Assembly (NCBI GenBank): GCA_003248315.1
Contig: QKWM01000004.1
Location: forward strand, 3,531,001 to 3,595,000
Direction of reading: 5' to 3'
DNA length: 64,000 nucleotides
Source of the DNA: Streptomyces sp. SW4
Lineage (GTDB): Bacteria > Actinomycetota > Actinomycetes > Streptomycetales > Streptomycetaceae
Shown piece by piece: positions 28,031 to 36,770 of this stretch. The position numbers and the translations under genes are program-made. Under the pieces are notes generated by a model that was given only the letters and a program-made list of their open reading frames with translations, was not told where the DNA came from and made no database searches. The first letter of the stretch is position 1. The number at the start of each line of letters is the position of its first letter.

Positions 28031-28090
28031 TCAGACCAGCCAGCCGACGAAGTGGACGAGGCCGGCGAGGATGTCGGTGAGAAGGTTCAT
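28031..28090 (-). CDS. 19-residue hydrophobic peptide gene
   Basis: A complete mini-gene. AAGGAG lies ten bases before the ATG at 28090, and the reading frame MNLLTDILAGLVHFVGWLV ends in TGA at 28031-28033. The peptide is almost entirely hydrophobic with one Asp, one His and one Trp, and would form a single short membrane-lying or membrane-spanning helix. Lengths and composition recall small phenol-soluble-modulin-like or type I toxin peptides and also regulatory leader peptides. No antisense RNA is evident. It is the only gene between the protease terminator and the carboxylase, which ends 110 bases upstream on the same strand. I do not recognise a named family. Confidence 0.62.
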   Translation of the reverse strand: MNLLTDILAGLVHFVGWLV

Positions 28091-28204
28091 GATCGTGCTA
28101 CTCCTTGCGGTGTTGCCTGATGTGGGACCTGTGCGACAACTACGGTCTGCAGCCCGTTGCTTGCACACCGTCAGTCTCGTTGGTCTCACGGGCCTCAGGC
28201 GTGC

Positions 28205-29587
28205 TCATGAGCGACGATCACCTGTTCCAGGGAACACCTGATCCCCTGTTCGGATTCTGATCACGCCCAGCGCCGCCAAGTCGCCTGGCGCGAGGCGGAG
28301 TTGGTCCGCGGTCGCCTCCACCTGCGCCGGCGGGCGCTTCAGGATCGCCGCCGCCAGTTCGGGCGCGATGACGGAGAAGTAGCTGTCCGGCGTGGCCCAG
28401 GTGTTGCCGGGCGCCGCCAGCGCCAGCGCGCCTCCCGAACCGCCCTCGCCGATCACCAGCGTGGTGATCGGCGTACGGGCCTCGGCGACGGCGCCGAACA
28501 GGGCGGCGACGGCCGGCCCCACGCCCTCCCGCTCCGCCGCCGCGTCGTTGGCGGCGCCCGGGGTGTCCACCAGTGTCAGCACCGGGATGCCGAGCCGGTC
28601 CGCGAGCCGGATCAGCCGGGTGGCGGTGCGGTATCCGGCGGGGCGGGTCGCGGCCCCGTCTGGGCGGCGTAGGCGATCGTGCGGCCCGCGTGCTCGCCGA
28701 AGCCGCACAGCATGCCCTCGGGATCGGTGCCGCCGCAGCGGTCGCCGCTGATCTCCACCCGGTCGGTGAAGTAGGCGTCCAGATAGGCGCGGGCCCGGGG
28801 GCGTTCGGGCGCGCGGGCCCGGCGCACCGCCTCCCGGCCGGTGGCGGCCGGACGGGTCGCGCCGAGCGGCTCGGGCACCGGCGCCGGCGCGGCGGACGGC
28901 GCCGTCAGCAGCCGCAGCCACCGGCCCAGCGTGCCGCGCAGCTCGCCGGGGGCCACGACGGCGTCCGCCGACCCCGCCGCGACCTGCGCCTCAGCCGTGT
29001 ACGCCGCCGGGTCCGCGTCCGGCGGCCGGACCCGCGAGCCGGCGAAACCGACCTGGGCGCCGGGCAGCGCGAGCACCACGTCGGCCCCGCGCCGAGCGTG
29101 GCCCAGCCCCCGCCGGTCGCCGGGTCCCGCAGGACGGCCACCTGCGCCAGGCCGGCCCGCCGGGTCAGCACCGACTGGCGCGCCACCCGCTGCAACTGGG
29201 TCAGCGCGAGCATGCCCTCCTGCATCCGGCTGCCGCCGGTCCCGACGAGCGGCACCACCGGCAGCCGGTGGGCGCGGGCGTGCTCGTACGCCGCCTCCAG
29301 GCGGTCGCCGGTGCGCTGCCCGAGCGAGCCGCCGAGGAAGCCGAACTCGAACGCGATCAGCACCGCCCGGGTGCCGTCCACGGTGCCGGTCCCGCACACG
29401 ACGGACTCCCGCTCGCCGGTGCGCTCGGCGGCGCGGGCGCGGGCGGCGTCGTAGCCGTCCCAGCCGAGCGGCCCGTCGGGGGCGGAGTCCCGCTCGGGCA
29501 GGGCAGTTCGGCGAAGTCGTCGGTGACGAGGGCGAGGACCTCGCGGGCGGAGAGCCGGGCGGCGGCCGGGCGGGACGGGTCAGCCAT
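28205..29587 (-). CDS. Acyl-CoA carboxylase carboxyltransferase, fused beta/alpha type
   Basis: About 461 residues after restoring three lost bases (near 29505, 29095 and 28660). The N-terminal half holds AccD-like crotonase-fold sequence (VLIAFEFGFLGGSLGQRTGDRLEAA, VGTGGSRMQEGMLAL). The C-terminal half is AccA-like (RLADRLGIPVLTLVDTPGA, TPITTLVIGEGGSGGALALA). The subunit would transfer CO2 from biotin to acetyl- or another acyl-CoA; no biotin carrier or carboxylase gene lies in the window. No zinc-finger Cys4 motif of bacterial AccD is visible. The start overlaps the MatB stop, so the two malonyl-CoA-forming enzymes are co-translated. Confidence 0.82.
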
Positions 29588-31043
29588 GGGTCAGCGCCCG
29601 CTTCATGACCTTCCCCATGTCGTTGCGGGGGAGGGCGTCGAGGTGGCGGACGACGCGCGGCCGCTTGTGGGGCGCGAGGCGCTGCGCGACGTGCTCGGCC
29701 AGTTCCTCCAGGGCCGGCGGCGCGTGCGGGTCCGCCGGCACCACCCACGCCACGATCCGCTCGCCCAGATCGGGGTCCGGCTCCCCGGTCACGGCGGCCT
29801 CCCGCACCGCCGGGTGCTCCAGCAGGGCGTTCTCGATCTCCCCGGCGCCGATCTTGTAGCCGCCGCTCTTGATCAGGTCGGTGGCCTTGCGGCCGACGAT
29901 GCGGACGCAGCCGTCGGGGTCGCGGACCGCCATGTCGCCGGTGCGGAAGAAGCCGTCGGCGGTGAAGGCGGCGGCGGTGGCCTCGGGCCGGTTCAGGTAC
30001 CCGGTGAACAGGTTCGCCCCGCGCACCTGGATCTCGCCGACGCTCTCCCCGTCGAACTCCGTGACCGGCGTGCCGTCCTCCGCGACCAGCCGCAGTTCGA
30101 CCCCCGGCAGCGGCACGCCCACCGTGCCCGCACGCGCCGGTCCGTCGGCGCGGACGCTGGTGTTCATCAGCGTCTCGGTCATGCCGTACCGCTCGACGAC
30201 CCGCCGGCCCGTCGCCGCGGCGATCCGCTCGTGGTCGTGCACGGGCAGCGCGGCCGAGCCGGAGACCAGCAGCCGCGCCCCGGCGAGCGCCTTGACCAGC
30301 TCCGGCTCGTCCGGCAGGGCCTCGGCGATGCGGTGGTACATCGTCGGGACGCCGAACAGCATGGTCGCCCCGGAGGTCAGCTCCCGGGCCACCCCCTCGG
30401 TGCTGAACCTCCCGAGGTGGCGCACCGATCCGCCCCGGCGCAGCGGCCCGAGGATCCCGAGCACCAGCCCGTGCACATGGAACAGGGGCAGGGCGTGCAC
30501 CAGCACGTCGTCCGCGGTCCACCGCCAGGCGTCGGCGAGCGCGTCCAGCGTCGCGGCGATCGCCCGCCGGGGAAGGACGGCGCCCTTGGGCGGGCCGGTG
30601 GTGCCGGAGGTGTAGACGACCAGCGCGGGGGCGGCCGGGTCGAGGTCCCGGTCGTCGGGCACGTCCCCGGTCGCGGCGTGGGCGGCGGGCACGCCGACGT
30701 CGAGGCGGGGCAGTCCGGCGAGCGGGGCGGGCAGGTCGCCGGCGTCCGGGGCGGCGAGGACCAGCGACGGCTCGCTGTCGCCGACGATGTGCCGCAGCTC
30801 CTTCTCCCCGGACCTCGGGTTGAGCGGCACGGCGGCCACCCCGGCGAGCAGCGCCGCCACGACACCGACCGCCGTCTGCGGCGCCGGCGTCGCCCAGACG
30901 GCGACCCGCCCGGCGCCCCGGATCCGTCCGGCCGTGACACCGGCCGCCGCGGCCAGCTCCGCATAGCTCAGGGAGCGTTCACCGAACCGAAGGGCGGCCC
31001 TGCCACCCGGGTCGCCCGTCAGGGCGGGAAACAGAGAGGGCAC
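29580..31043 (-). CDS. matB: Malonyl-CoA synthetase (MatB)
   Basis: 487 residues, frame intact, GTG start with GAGGAG seven bases upstream. PSLFPALTG, LRFGERSLSYAELAAAAG, VVYTSGTTGPPKGAVLPRR (P-loop), ALPLFHVHGLVLGILGPLRR, RYGMTETLMNTSVRADG, RTGDMAVRDPDGCVRIVGR and KSGGYKIGAGEIENALLEHP match S. coelicolor MatB closely. It ligates malonate or methylmalonate to CoA with ATP, supplying extender units. The RADG after ERYGMTETLMNTS is part of the malonate-recognising region. Operon with the downstream carboxyltransferase; the TetR gene upstream is on the same strand, 162 bases away. Confidence 0.92.
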   Translation of the reverse strand: MPSLFPALTGDPGGRAALRFGERSLSYAELAAAAGVTAGRIRGAGRVAVWATPAPQTAVGVVAALLAGVAAVPLNPRSGEKELRHIVGDSEPSLVLAAPDAGDLPAPLAGLPRLDVGVPAAHAATGDVPDDRDLDPAAPALVVYTSGTTGPPKGAVLPRRAIAATLDALADAWRWTADDVLVHALPLFHVHGLVLGILGPLRRGGSVRHLGRFSTEGVARELTSGATMLFGVPTMYHRIAEALPDEPELVKALAGARLLVSGSAALPVHDHERIAAATGRRVVERYGMTETLMNTSVRADGPARAGTVGVPLPGVELRLVAEDGTPVTEFDGESVGEIQVRGANLFTGYLNRPEATAAAFTADGFFRTGDMAVRDPDGCVRIVGRKATDLIKSGGYKIGAGEIENALLEHPAVREAAVTGEPDPDLGERIVAWVVPADPHAPPALEELAEHVAQRLAPHKRPRVVRHLDALPRNDMGKVMKRALTHG

Positions 31044-31205
31044 AGGAACTCCTCGTTCGTTCGCTCGTGCGTGCCGGTGCGGGGACAACTCTGCCGGTTC
31101 CTACCCCACGGACCGAGGCGTTCCGCACGGCAGACAGGTTGATCCACGTCACGCCGCCGCGAGGTCAGGAGAGCCGGACCGGGGCCGGGGGTCGGGTCGG
31201 GGAGG

Positions 31206-31769
31206 TCAGGTCAGGGCGGCCGAGACCAGGGGGCGGATGTCGTCCTCCGGTACGTGGCCGCCGGTCACCAGGCGGTCGAAGACCAGGCCGTCCACGCAGG
31301 TCAGCAGCCGTACGGTGCGGGGGCCGGGGTCCGGCACGCCCCGGGCCGCCAGGAAGTCGTGGACGGTCTGCCGCGCGGTGTTCCGGCGCGGGGCGAGCAC
31401 CACCCGCAGTTCGGGGTGGTGGACGCTCTCGATGGCGCAGGCGTAGCGCGCGAGGGAGCGGCGTCGGCCCTCTCCCGTGAGCCGGCGCCCGGCGAACGCG
31501 GTGAGCGCGGCGACCAATTCCTCGGCGTCGCGCGGTGCGGGCGTGCGGCCGCCGGCCTCCCGCAGCTCTGCCTGGTCGAGGGCGACCAGCCGTTCGGCCA
31601 GGGCGGTGAGCAGCGCCTTGCGGGTGCGGAAGTAGGCGGAGGTGGTGCCCGGCGGGAGCCCCGCCGCCCGGTCCACCGCGCGGTGGGTCAGCCCGCGCAT
31701 CCCTTCGTCGGCGAGCACGGAGACGGCCGTGTCGGCGAGGAGGGTACGTCGATCGTCGGTCACCCCCAT
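31206..31769 (-). CDS. TetR-family transcriptional regulator
   Basis: 187 residues, intact. The N-terminal HTH reads TAVSVLADEGMRGLTHRAVDRAAGLPPGTTSAYFRTRKALL, typical of TetR. The C-terminal ligand domain (residues 60-187) is of the TetR_C type often fused in regulators of flavin monooxygenases or efflux pumps. The ATG is next to a TTCTACA-type palindrome, with almost no leader. It is divergent from the FAD monooxygenase at 31876, and two near-identical palindromes lie between them, so autorepression plus control of the monooxygenase is the likely role. Confidence 0.88.
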   Translation of the reverse strand: MGVTDDRRTLLADTAVSVLADEGMRGLTHRAVDRAAGLPPGTTSAYFRTRKALLTALAERLVALDQAELREAGGRTPAPRDAEELVAALTAFAGRRLTGEGRRRSLARYACAIESVHHPELRVVLAPRRNTARQTVHDFLAARGVPDPGPRTVRLLTCVDGLVFDRLVTGGHVPEDDIRPLVSAALT

Positions 31770-31785
31770 TTCTACACCTGTAGAA
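31770..31785. promoter_or_regulatory. TetR operator 1 (TTCTACACCTGTAGAA)
   Basis: 16-base near-perfect palindrome (one mismatched pair at the centre) that begins one base upstream of the TetR start codon. It shares TTCTACA/TGTAGAA arms with operator 2, 30 bases further on. Binding here would block TetR transcription or translation start. Confidence 0.72.
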
Positions 31786-31814
31786 GGGCGGCGGTATCCT
31801 CGCGGTGGCGCCGG

Positions 31815-31832
31815 CTTCTACAGCTGTAGAAG
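31815..31832. promoter_or_regulatory. TetR operator 2 (CTTCTACAGCTGTAGAAG)
   Basis: A perfect 18-base palindrome in the leader of the FAD monooxygenase, 44 bases upstream of its ATG. A TATCCT hexamer at 31795-31800 between the operators could serve as the -10 box of the + strand promoter. Confidence 0.78.
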
Positions 31833-31875
31833 GCGGCGGCGGACGTGGCCGGGACGGCGGAGAGAGGGGTTCGGC

Positions 31876-33032
31876 ATGAACGGCAGCGCGGTGGTCGTGG
31901 GGGCGGGCATCGGCGGGCTGGCCGCCGCCATCGGCCTGCGCCGCATCGGCTGGGAGGTGACGGTCGTCGAACGCGCCCCACCCTGGCCGACGCCGGCGCG
32001 GGCATCTCCCTGCACGCCAACGGCATCCGCGCCCTGGACGTCCTCGGCGTCGGCCGGGCGCTGCGCGCGGCCGCCCGGCCCCAGTACACCGGCGGCACGC
32101 GCACCCCCGCCGGCACCTGGCTGGCCCGGATGGACGGCAGGGAGCTGGAGCGGAAGCTGGGCACCGCCATCGTCGGCATCCCCCGGGCCGAGCTGCACCG
32201 CCTGCTGCGGGAGGCGCTGCCGCCCGGATGCCTGGTCATCGGGTCCGAGGTGACCGCCGTCGACCGCTCGGACCCCGACCGGCCGCGCGTCGCGGCGGGA
32301 GACCGCGTCCTGGAGGCGGACCTGGTGGTGGCGGCCGACGGCGTGCGCAGCAGGCTGCGCCGCGCCCTGTTCCCCGGCCACCCCGGCCCCGTCCACAGCG
32401 GCTCGACGGTGCTGCGCGCCATCACCGAGCGCCCGGTGGAGCTGCGCACCGACTTCGAGGTGACCTGGGGCAGGGGCGCCGAGTTCGGCCACATCACCTT
32501 CGCCGACGGCCGCGCCGAGTGGCACGCCGTCCTCAACGCGCCGCCCGGCAGGCGCCACCCGGACGCCCTCGCCGCGATGCGCCGCCGCTTCGCCGGCTGG
32601 CACGACCCGATCCCCGCGCTGCTGGACGCCACCCGGCCGGAGGCGGTGCTCCACCACGACATCCACGAACTGGTGACGCCCCTGCCCTCCTTCACCGACG
32701 GCCGGATCGTCCTGCTCGGCGACGCGGCGCACGCCATGACCCCCAATCTCGGCCAGGGCGCCTGCCAGGCCCTGGAGGACGCGGCCACGCTGGCCGCCGC
32801 ACTCGCCACCGGTCCCACGGTCGCCTCGGCGCTGGCCCGGTACGACGCCGAGCGCCGTCCGCGCAGCCAGTCCGTGGCGCGGGCCGCGCGTCAGGCGGGC
32901 CGGATGGGGCAGCAGCTGGCCCATCCGCTGGGCATCGCCCTGCGCAACGCCGCCCTCCGGCTGGCCCCGTCCGGCGCGACGGTACGGGCCATCCTGCGGC
33001 ACGCCGACTGGACGCCGCAGCCGCTGGGCTGA
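31876..33032 (+). CDS. FAD-dependent monooxygenase (PHBH/UbiH family)
   Basis: About 386 residues. The N-terminal Rossmann motif is VVVGAGIGGLAAAIGLRR. LVVAADGVRSRLRR is the DG motif, and GRIVLLGDAAHAMTPNLGQGACQALED is the second FAD motif, characteristic of class A flavoprotein hydroxylases that act on aromatic or polyketide-like substrates. ATG 31876 follows GAGAGAGGGG. One C is missing from a C run near 31978, which shifts the frame just after VVERAP. Expression is probably controlled by the divergent TetR. Confidence 0.88.
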
Positions 33033-33039
33033 CGCCCCC

Positions 33040-33450
33040 TCACCGGTCCGACGCCGCCGGCCCGGGGCCGAAGCGGAGGAAGCCCGCGACGCACGGGGAG
33101 AACGTGAGCTCGGTCCGCTCGCCGAGCGCCGCGCGCACGCCCTCGGCCACCTCGGCGTCCGGTTCGCCGAACACCTCGAAACGTTCCACCTCGCAGTGGC
33201 GCATCACCTCCTGGATGTACGGGTCGGCCAGCTTCCAGTGGGTGCGGACCGCGTCGGAGTCCTGGTAGAGCTGGAAGCTGTGCGCGAGCATCCGCTCCTC
33301 GTCGACGAACGTCTGCACCATCAGCTGCGGCCCGTGCCGCTCCGCGAACGCCACGGCGTGCTCGATGGCGTCGCGGAAGGCCTCCAGGTGGCCCTCGGTG
33401 ATGCGCATGGTGTTGCGGAACAGGAGCATCGTGCCGTCGGAAGTCGTCAT
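33040..33450 (-). CDS. Small ABM/dimeric alpha-beta barrel-like protein
   Basis: 136 residues, intact. It begins MTTSDGTMLLFRNTMRITEGHLEAFRD, followed by AFAERHGPQLMVQTFVDEE, MLAHSFQLYQDSDAVRTHWKL and VERFEVFGEP. The beta-alpha-beta rhythm with a 'HxLYxD' strand resembles antibiotic-biosynthesis-monooxygenase-type dimeric barrels. It is not a confident family assignment. It converges on the FAD monooxygenase with seven bases between stops, and its start overlaps the stop of the next gene upstream (ATGA), so it belongs to the - strand operon. Confidence 0.55.
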   Translation of the reverse strand: MTTSDGTMLLFRNTMRITEGHLEAFRDAIEHAVAFAERHGPQLMVQTFVDEERMLAHSFQLYQDSDAVRTHWKLADPYIQEVMRHCEVERFEVFGEPDAEVAEGVRAALGERTELTFSPCVAGFLRFGPGPAASDR

Positions 33451-34085
33451 GGCCCCACCCTGTGACCTCGACCAAGGTCGAGGTCAAGGGCTTCCACCGC
33501 CGTCCGCTGCAGCAGCCCCCACGTGAACTCCGCGACCACCGGCCGGGGCACCCCCTCGGCGTCCGGCGCCGTGAAGGCCAGCCCCCAGCGGGTGGGGGCG
33601 GAGCCCTGGAGGGGGCGGGCGGGGGCGAAGGCGCGGGCCGCCTCGTCGACCGTGCACGACCAGGGGGAGAGGTCGTCCAGGGTGCGCAGCTCGGGGGCCC
33701 GGGCCCCCGGTGCGCGCACCAGCCACTCGTTCCAGACCGCGCCGTTCGCGGCGACGAGGACCTCGAAGCGCAGGTCGGGCCAGAGGGGGAGCGGCCACAG
33801 GCGGGCCTCGCACTCCAGGTCGCCGATCCGGCGTGGAGTCACCGACTCCGGTTCGCCCAGGACCGAGCGGTAGCGCGACGCGGCCGAACGGGAGCGGGGC
33901 GAGCGGACCATCGCCTGCCAGCGCTTGTTCGCCTCCCGCATGTCCGTGATCGAGGCGCCCAGCGCCCGGCGGGCGTCCGCCACCAGGTCCGGGTTGTGGT
34001 CGGCCATGCGGCGCAGCAGGACGAGCTGGAAGTCGAGCCGTGTGAAGGGGCTAGCGGGGCGCTTTCCGGTCGGCATGGGTCCCAT
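33447..34085 (-). CDS. Conserved hypothetical protein
   Basis: 212 residues, intact. Visible features are an Arg-rich N-terminus (MGPMPTGKRPASPFTRLDFQLVLLRRMA), a helical stretch with DARRALGASITDMREANKRWQ, and a C-terminal domain with LRFEVLVAANGAVWNEWLVR and EFTWGLLQRTAVEALDL. No signal peptide or membrane segment. I do not recognise the family. ATG 34085 overlaps the FkbM-type methyltransferase by 35 bases; ATG 34076 is an alternative. The stop overlaps the next gene. Confidence 0.6.
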   Translation of the reverse strand: MGPMPTGKRPASPFTRLDFQLVLLRRMADHNPDLVADARRALGASITDMREANKRWQAMVRSPRSRSAASRYRSVLGEPESVTPRRIGDLECEARLWPLPLWPDLRFEVLVAANGAVWNEWLVRAPGARAPELRTLDDLSPWSCTVDEAARAFAPARPLQGSAPTRWGLAFTAPDAEGVPRPVVAEFTWGLLQRTAVEALDLDLGRGHRVGP

Positions 34086-34887
34086 CGTCGCCCACGGAGC
34101 GCGTTCCCGGGCGCCGGCCGTCCGGCAGGAACAGCACCGAGTTGACGTACCGGGGGCCGGAGCGGAACGGCAGGATCCGGGGGAGCAGCCCGCCGGTCAC
34201 CACCCAGGAGGCCGCGGCCTGGTGCGACTCCAGCGGGAAGTCGGCGAGCGGCACCCACGAGGAGCCGGGCAGCACCCAGCCGTCGTAGCCCAGCAGCGAC
34301 AGATAGGTCACGACCGGTGCGATCGGCTGGATACGGGACTCCAGTTCGACGAAGAGGGCCGGGCGGTCGCGGGCCAGCAGGCCCGTCGCCCCGCGCAGCA
34401 CCGCCGCCTCGCTGCCGTCCACGTCGACCTTGACGAACCCCACGTCCGTCAGCCCCAGGTCGTCCAGGGCGACGCACGGCACGTCCAGGGCGCGGGCGTG
34501 GATGTCGCGCCGGATCAGCGACGACACGCCCCGGTCCCCGGTGTCGTCCGCCGGCAGCCACAGGCGGGCGATGCCGGGCCGGTCGGAGGCGGCGGCCCGC
34601 ACCACGCGGACGTTGGCGGGGGCGCCGGCGGCCAGCAGCCGGGCCAGGTGGGGGACCGGCTCGACGCACACCACCTCCCGGGCGTGCCGGGCCAGCCGGT
34701 GCGTCCACGGGCCGTACCAGCCGCCCACGTCGACGGCCGTGCCGCAGCCGGGCGGGCACAGCTCGGCCAGCCGCGCCAGCTCCGGCTCGAACCGGGGGTA
34801 GACCGCCCGTGCCGTCGCCGCCACCAGCCGCCGGGGCAGCAGCGGCGCGAGCCGGGCGGCCAGGGTGCGGGGCGCGGCGCCGGTCAC
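34051..34887 (-). CDS. FkbM-family methyltransferase
   Basis: 278 residues, intact. The SAM-binding motif I is TAVDVGGWYGPWTHRLAR. EVVCVEPVPHLARLL (motif II acid), VRVVRAAASDRPGIARL and VGFVKVDVDGSEAAVLRG (the FkbM KIDVEGSE block) are all visible. Members O-methylate sugars or polyketides. It lies between a Trm112-like gene and the hypothetical protein, with overlaps at both ends, in a glycan-type operon. A sugar methyl transfer is therefore the best guess. Confidence 0.82.
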   Translation of the reverse strand: MTGAAPRTLAARLAPLLPRRLVAATARAVYPRFEPELARLAELCPPGCGTAVDVGGWYGPWTHRLARHAREVVCVEPVPHLARLLAAGAPANVRVVRAAASDRPGIARLWLPADDTGDRGVSSLIRRDIHARALDVPCVALDDLGLTDVGFVKVDVDGSEAAVLRGATGLLARDRPALFVELESRIQPIAPVVTYLSLLGYDGWVLPGSSWVPLADFPLESHQAAASWVVTGGLLPRILPFRSGPRYVNSVLFLPDGRRPGTRSVGDDGTHADRKAPR

Positions 34888-35111
34888 CGCGCCATCCGCC
34901 GCAGCAGGTCCTCGTGCTCGTCCTCCGGGACCTGCACCCCGGAGGAGGGCAGCAGCTGCGGGATGCCGTCGACGATCGGGTAGCGACGGTGCAGCCGGGG
35001 GTTGTACAGCGACTCCCCCTCGGCGGAGCCGGCCCGGGGCACCAGCAGGTGCAGCGGGCCCTTGTCGAGCGGGCAGGCGAGGATCTTCAGCAGCGGGTCG
35101 TCGGGGGTCAT
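34884..35111 (-). CDS. Trm112-like zinc-type small protein
   Basis: 75 residues, intact. LLKILACPLDKGPLHLLV, then SLYNPRLHRRYPIVDGIPQLLPSSG, matches the Trm112/YcaR family. The usual C-x-x-C pair is reduced: ACPLDKG keeps one Cys, so zinc binding is uncertain. Trm112 proteins stabilise or activate partner SAM methyltransferases. Three methyltransferase genes lie in this operon, one overlapping this gene directly. Overlaps at both ends (ATGA). Confidence 0.78.
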   Translation of the reverse strand: MTPDDPLLKILACPLDKGPLHLLVPRAGSAEGESLYNPRLHRRYPIVDGIPQLLPSSGVQVPEDEHEDLLRRMAR

Positions 35112-36025
35112 GGCGGGGTCAGCTCCTTGGCGCCGATGGGGGGTCGGGGTGCGGCGTCGTGCTTCGGCATGCTCAGCAGCACCGCGAGGGCGAGCACCGT
35201 GCCGGTGACGCGCAGCGCCAGCCGGGCCGGGTCCTCGGGCAGGGCCTCGCCGAACGAGAACGTGCCGAGCACCGCCGTGTACAGGCAGGTCACGGTCGTG
35301 CACACGGGCACGATCAGGGAGGCCCGGCAGCGTTGCAGCGCGGCCTGCGACATGACCAGGCCGAACGCGCCGGTGAACAGCAGCAGGTACGGATAGGGGG
35401 AGCGCAGGACGTCCAGCAGGGCGCCGCCCGGCCCGTCGGCCGACAGATGCCCCGACACGCCCTTGATGGCGAGGGAGCTGACGCCGTAGAGCAGGCCGAC
35501 CGCCACCCCGTACTCGACACCCGTCGTCGGCAGCCGGTGGCGGCGCCCGGCGCGGCGCTCGGCCGACCGGTACAGCCACACCCCGGCCGCCAGCGAGGGC
35601 ACGCACACCAGCAGCACCAGCGGGTACGGCGCGTCCTCGCCGACCGTCTCCGCGCCCTCGCGCAGCGACAGCACCACCATCAGCAGCGCGCCGAGGATCG
35701 CGGCGAGCGCGTACCGCTCCCGGCCGCTGGTCTCCTCGCCGAGCAGCCGGGCGGACAGCAGCACCAGCAGCACCAGGCCCGAGACGAAGATGCCCTGCGC
35801 GGCCGCTATCGGCAGGGTGCGGTAGACGACGAGCTGCGCGGCGAACCCGGAGGCGAGGGCGAGCGCTCCGCCGATCCACAGCGGGCTGCCCAGCACCAGC
35901 CGCAGCAGCCGGGCCGGCCGGCGCACGCTCACCTCCGGCAGGGCGGCCAGCGCCCGCTTCTCCAGGACGAACCCGGTGCTGTACAGCACGTTCGCCAGCA
36001 AGGCGGCGGCCACTCCCCACCACAT
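35108..36025 (-). CDS. EamA/DMT-family transporter
   Basis: 305 residues with about nine or ten hydrophobic segments, starting MWWGVAAALLANVLYSTGFVLEKRAL, a typical DMT/EamA beginning. PIAAAQGIFVSGLVLLVLLSAR and the second-half repeat (YGVSSLAIKG; IVPVCTTVTCLYTAVLG) indicate the internal duplication. The frame is intact. A role in moving a glycan precursor or a methylated sugar lipid across the membrane would fit the neighbours, but substrate cannot be inferred. Confidence 0.78.
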   Translation of the reverse strand: MWWGVAAALLANVLYSTGFVLEKRALAALPEVSVRRPARLLRLVLGSPLWIGGALALASGFAAQLVVYRTLPIAAAQGIFVSGLVLLVLLSARLLGEETSGRERYALAAILGALLMVVLSLREGAETVGEDAPYPLVLLVCVPSLAAGVWLYRSAERRAGRRHRLPTTGVEYGVAVGLLYGVSSLAIKGVSGHLSADGPGGALLDVLRSPYPYLLLFTGAFGLVMSQAALQRCRASLIVPVCTTVTCLYTAVLGTFSFGEALPEDPARLALRVTGTVLALAVLLSMPKHDAAPRPPIGAKELTPP

Positions 36026-36040
36026 CCGCAGCGCCCCCCT

Positions 36041-36770
36041 CTACGTCCGGCGCGCGTGCAGCAACAGGATCGACGCCAGCGACGGCCGGGCCGACGCCAG
36101 CCGGTCCAGCGGGCGCAGCGGGCGCGGCACCCCGTGGAAGGGCGCGCCCCCGAGACGTACGACGTCGAAGCCGGCCGCCGTCACGAACTCCCGCAGCGCG
36201 CGGGCGGTGTACAGCCGCAGGTGACCGACGACCTCCGAGCCGGGGCGGCCGTGGACGGCCCGCAGGCTCACCTCGGAGAACACCGGCTGGACACCGGCCA
36301 GCAGCAGCGCCCGGTTGTACCAGGCGGCCAGGTTGGGGGTGGACAGCATCAGATGGCCGCCCGGACGCAGCACGCGGCGGATCTCGTCCAGGGCGGAGTC
36401 CGGGTCGACCAGATGCTCGACGACCTCGCTGAACAGCACCGCGTCGGCCGCCCCGGTGCGGAACGGCAGCCCGCCGCCGGTGAGTTCGCCGCGCACCGCG
36501 TGCCCCATCCGGGTGCGGGCCCGGCGCAGGGCGTCCTGGGACCAGTCGACGCCGACGATCCGGTGCCCGGGGAGGTAGGGGCGGCGCTCGCGGCGGCGGT
36601 GCCGTCGCCGCAGCCGACGTCCAGCACCGTCTGCGGGCCGGCCTCGGAGCGCAGCGCCCGCGCCAGCATCCGGGCCTGGCGGATGCTGCGCCGCGTGCCG
36701 GAGGCGACGGGGACGGCGGGGTTCTCGTAGAAGTCGCGCAGCCCGGCGGGCCGGGCGGGGCCGAGGTCAC
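36041..36770 (-). CDS. Class I SAM-dependent methyltransferase
   Basis: About 243 residues after restoring one base near 36745 and one near 36590. TVLDVGCGDGTAAA is motif I, AVLFSEVVEHLVDPDSALDEIRRVLRPGGHLMLSTPN the motif IV-VI region. The GTG start at 36770 overlaps the stop of the condensation-like gene. The C-terminal extension (LDRLASARPSLASILLLHARR) is Arg-rich and may contact membrane or acceptor glycan. Resembles methyltransferases found in cell-envelope polysaccharide loci. Confidence 0.78.
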
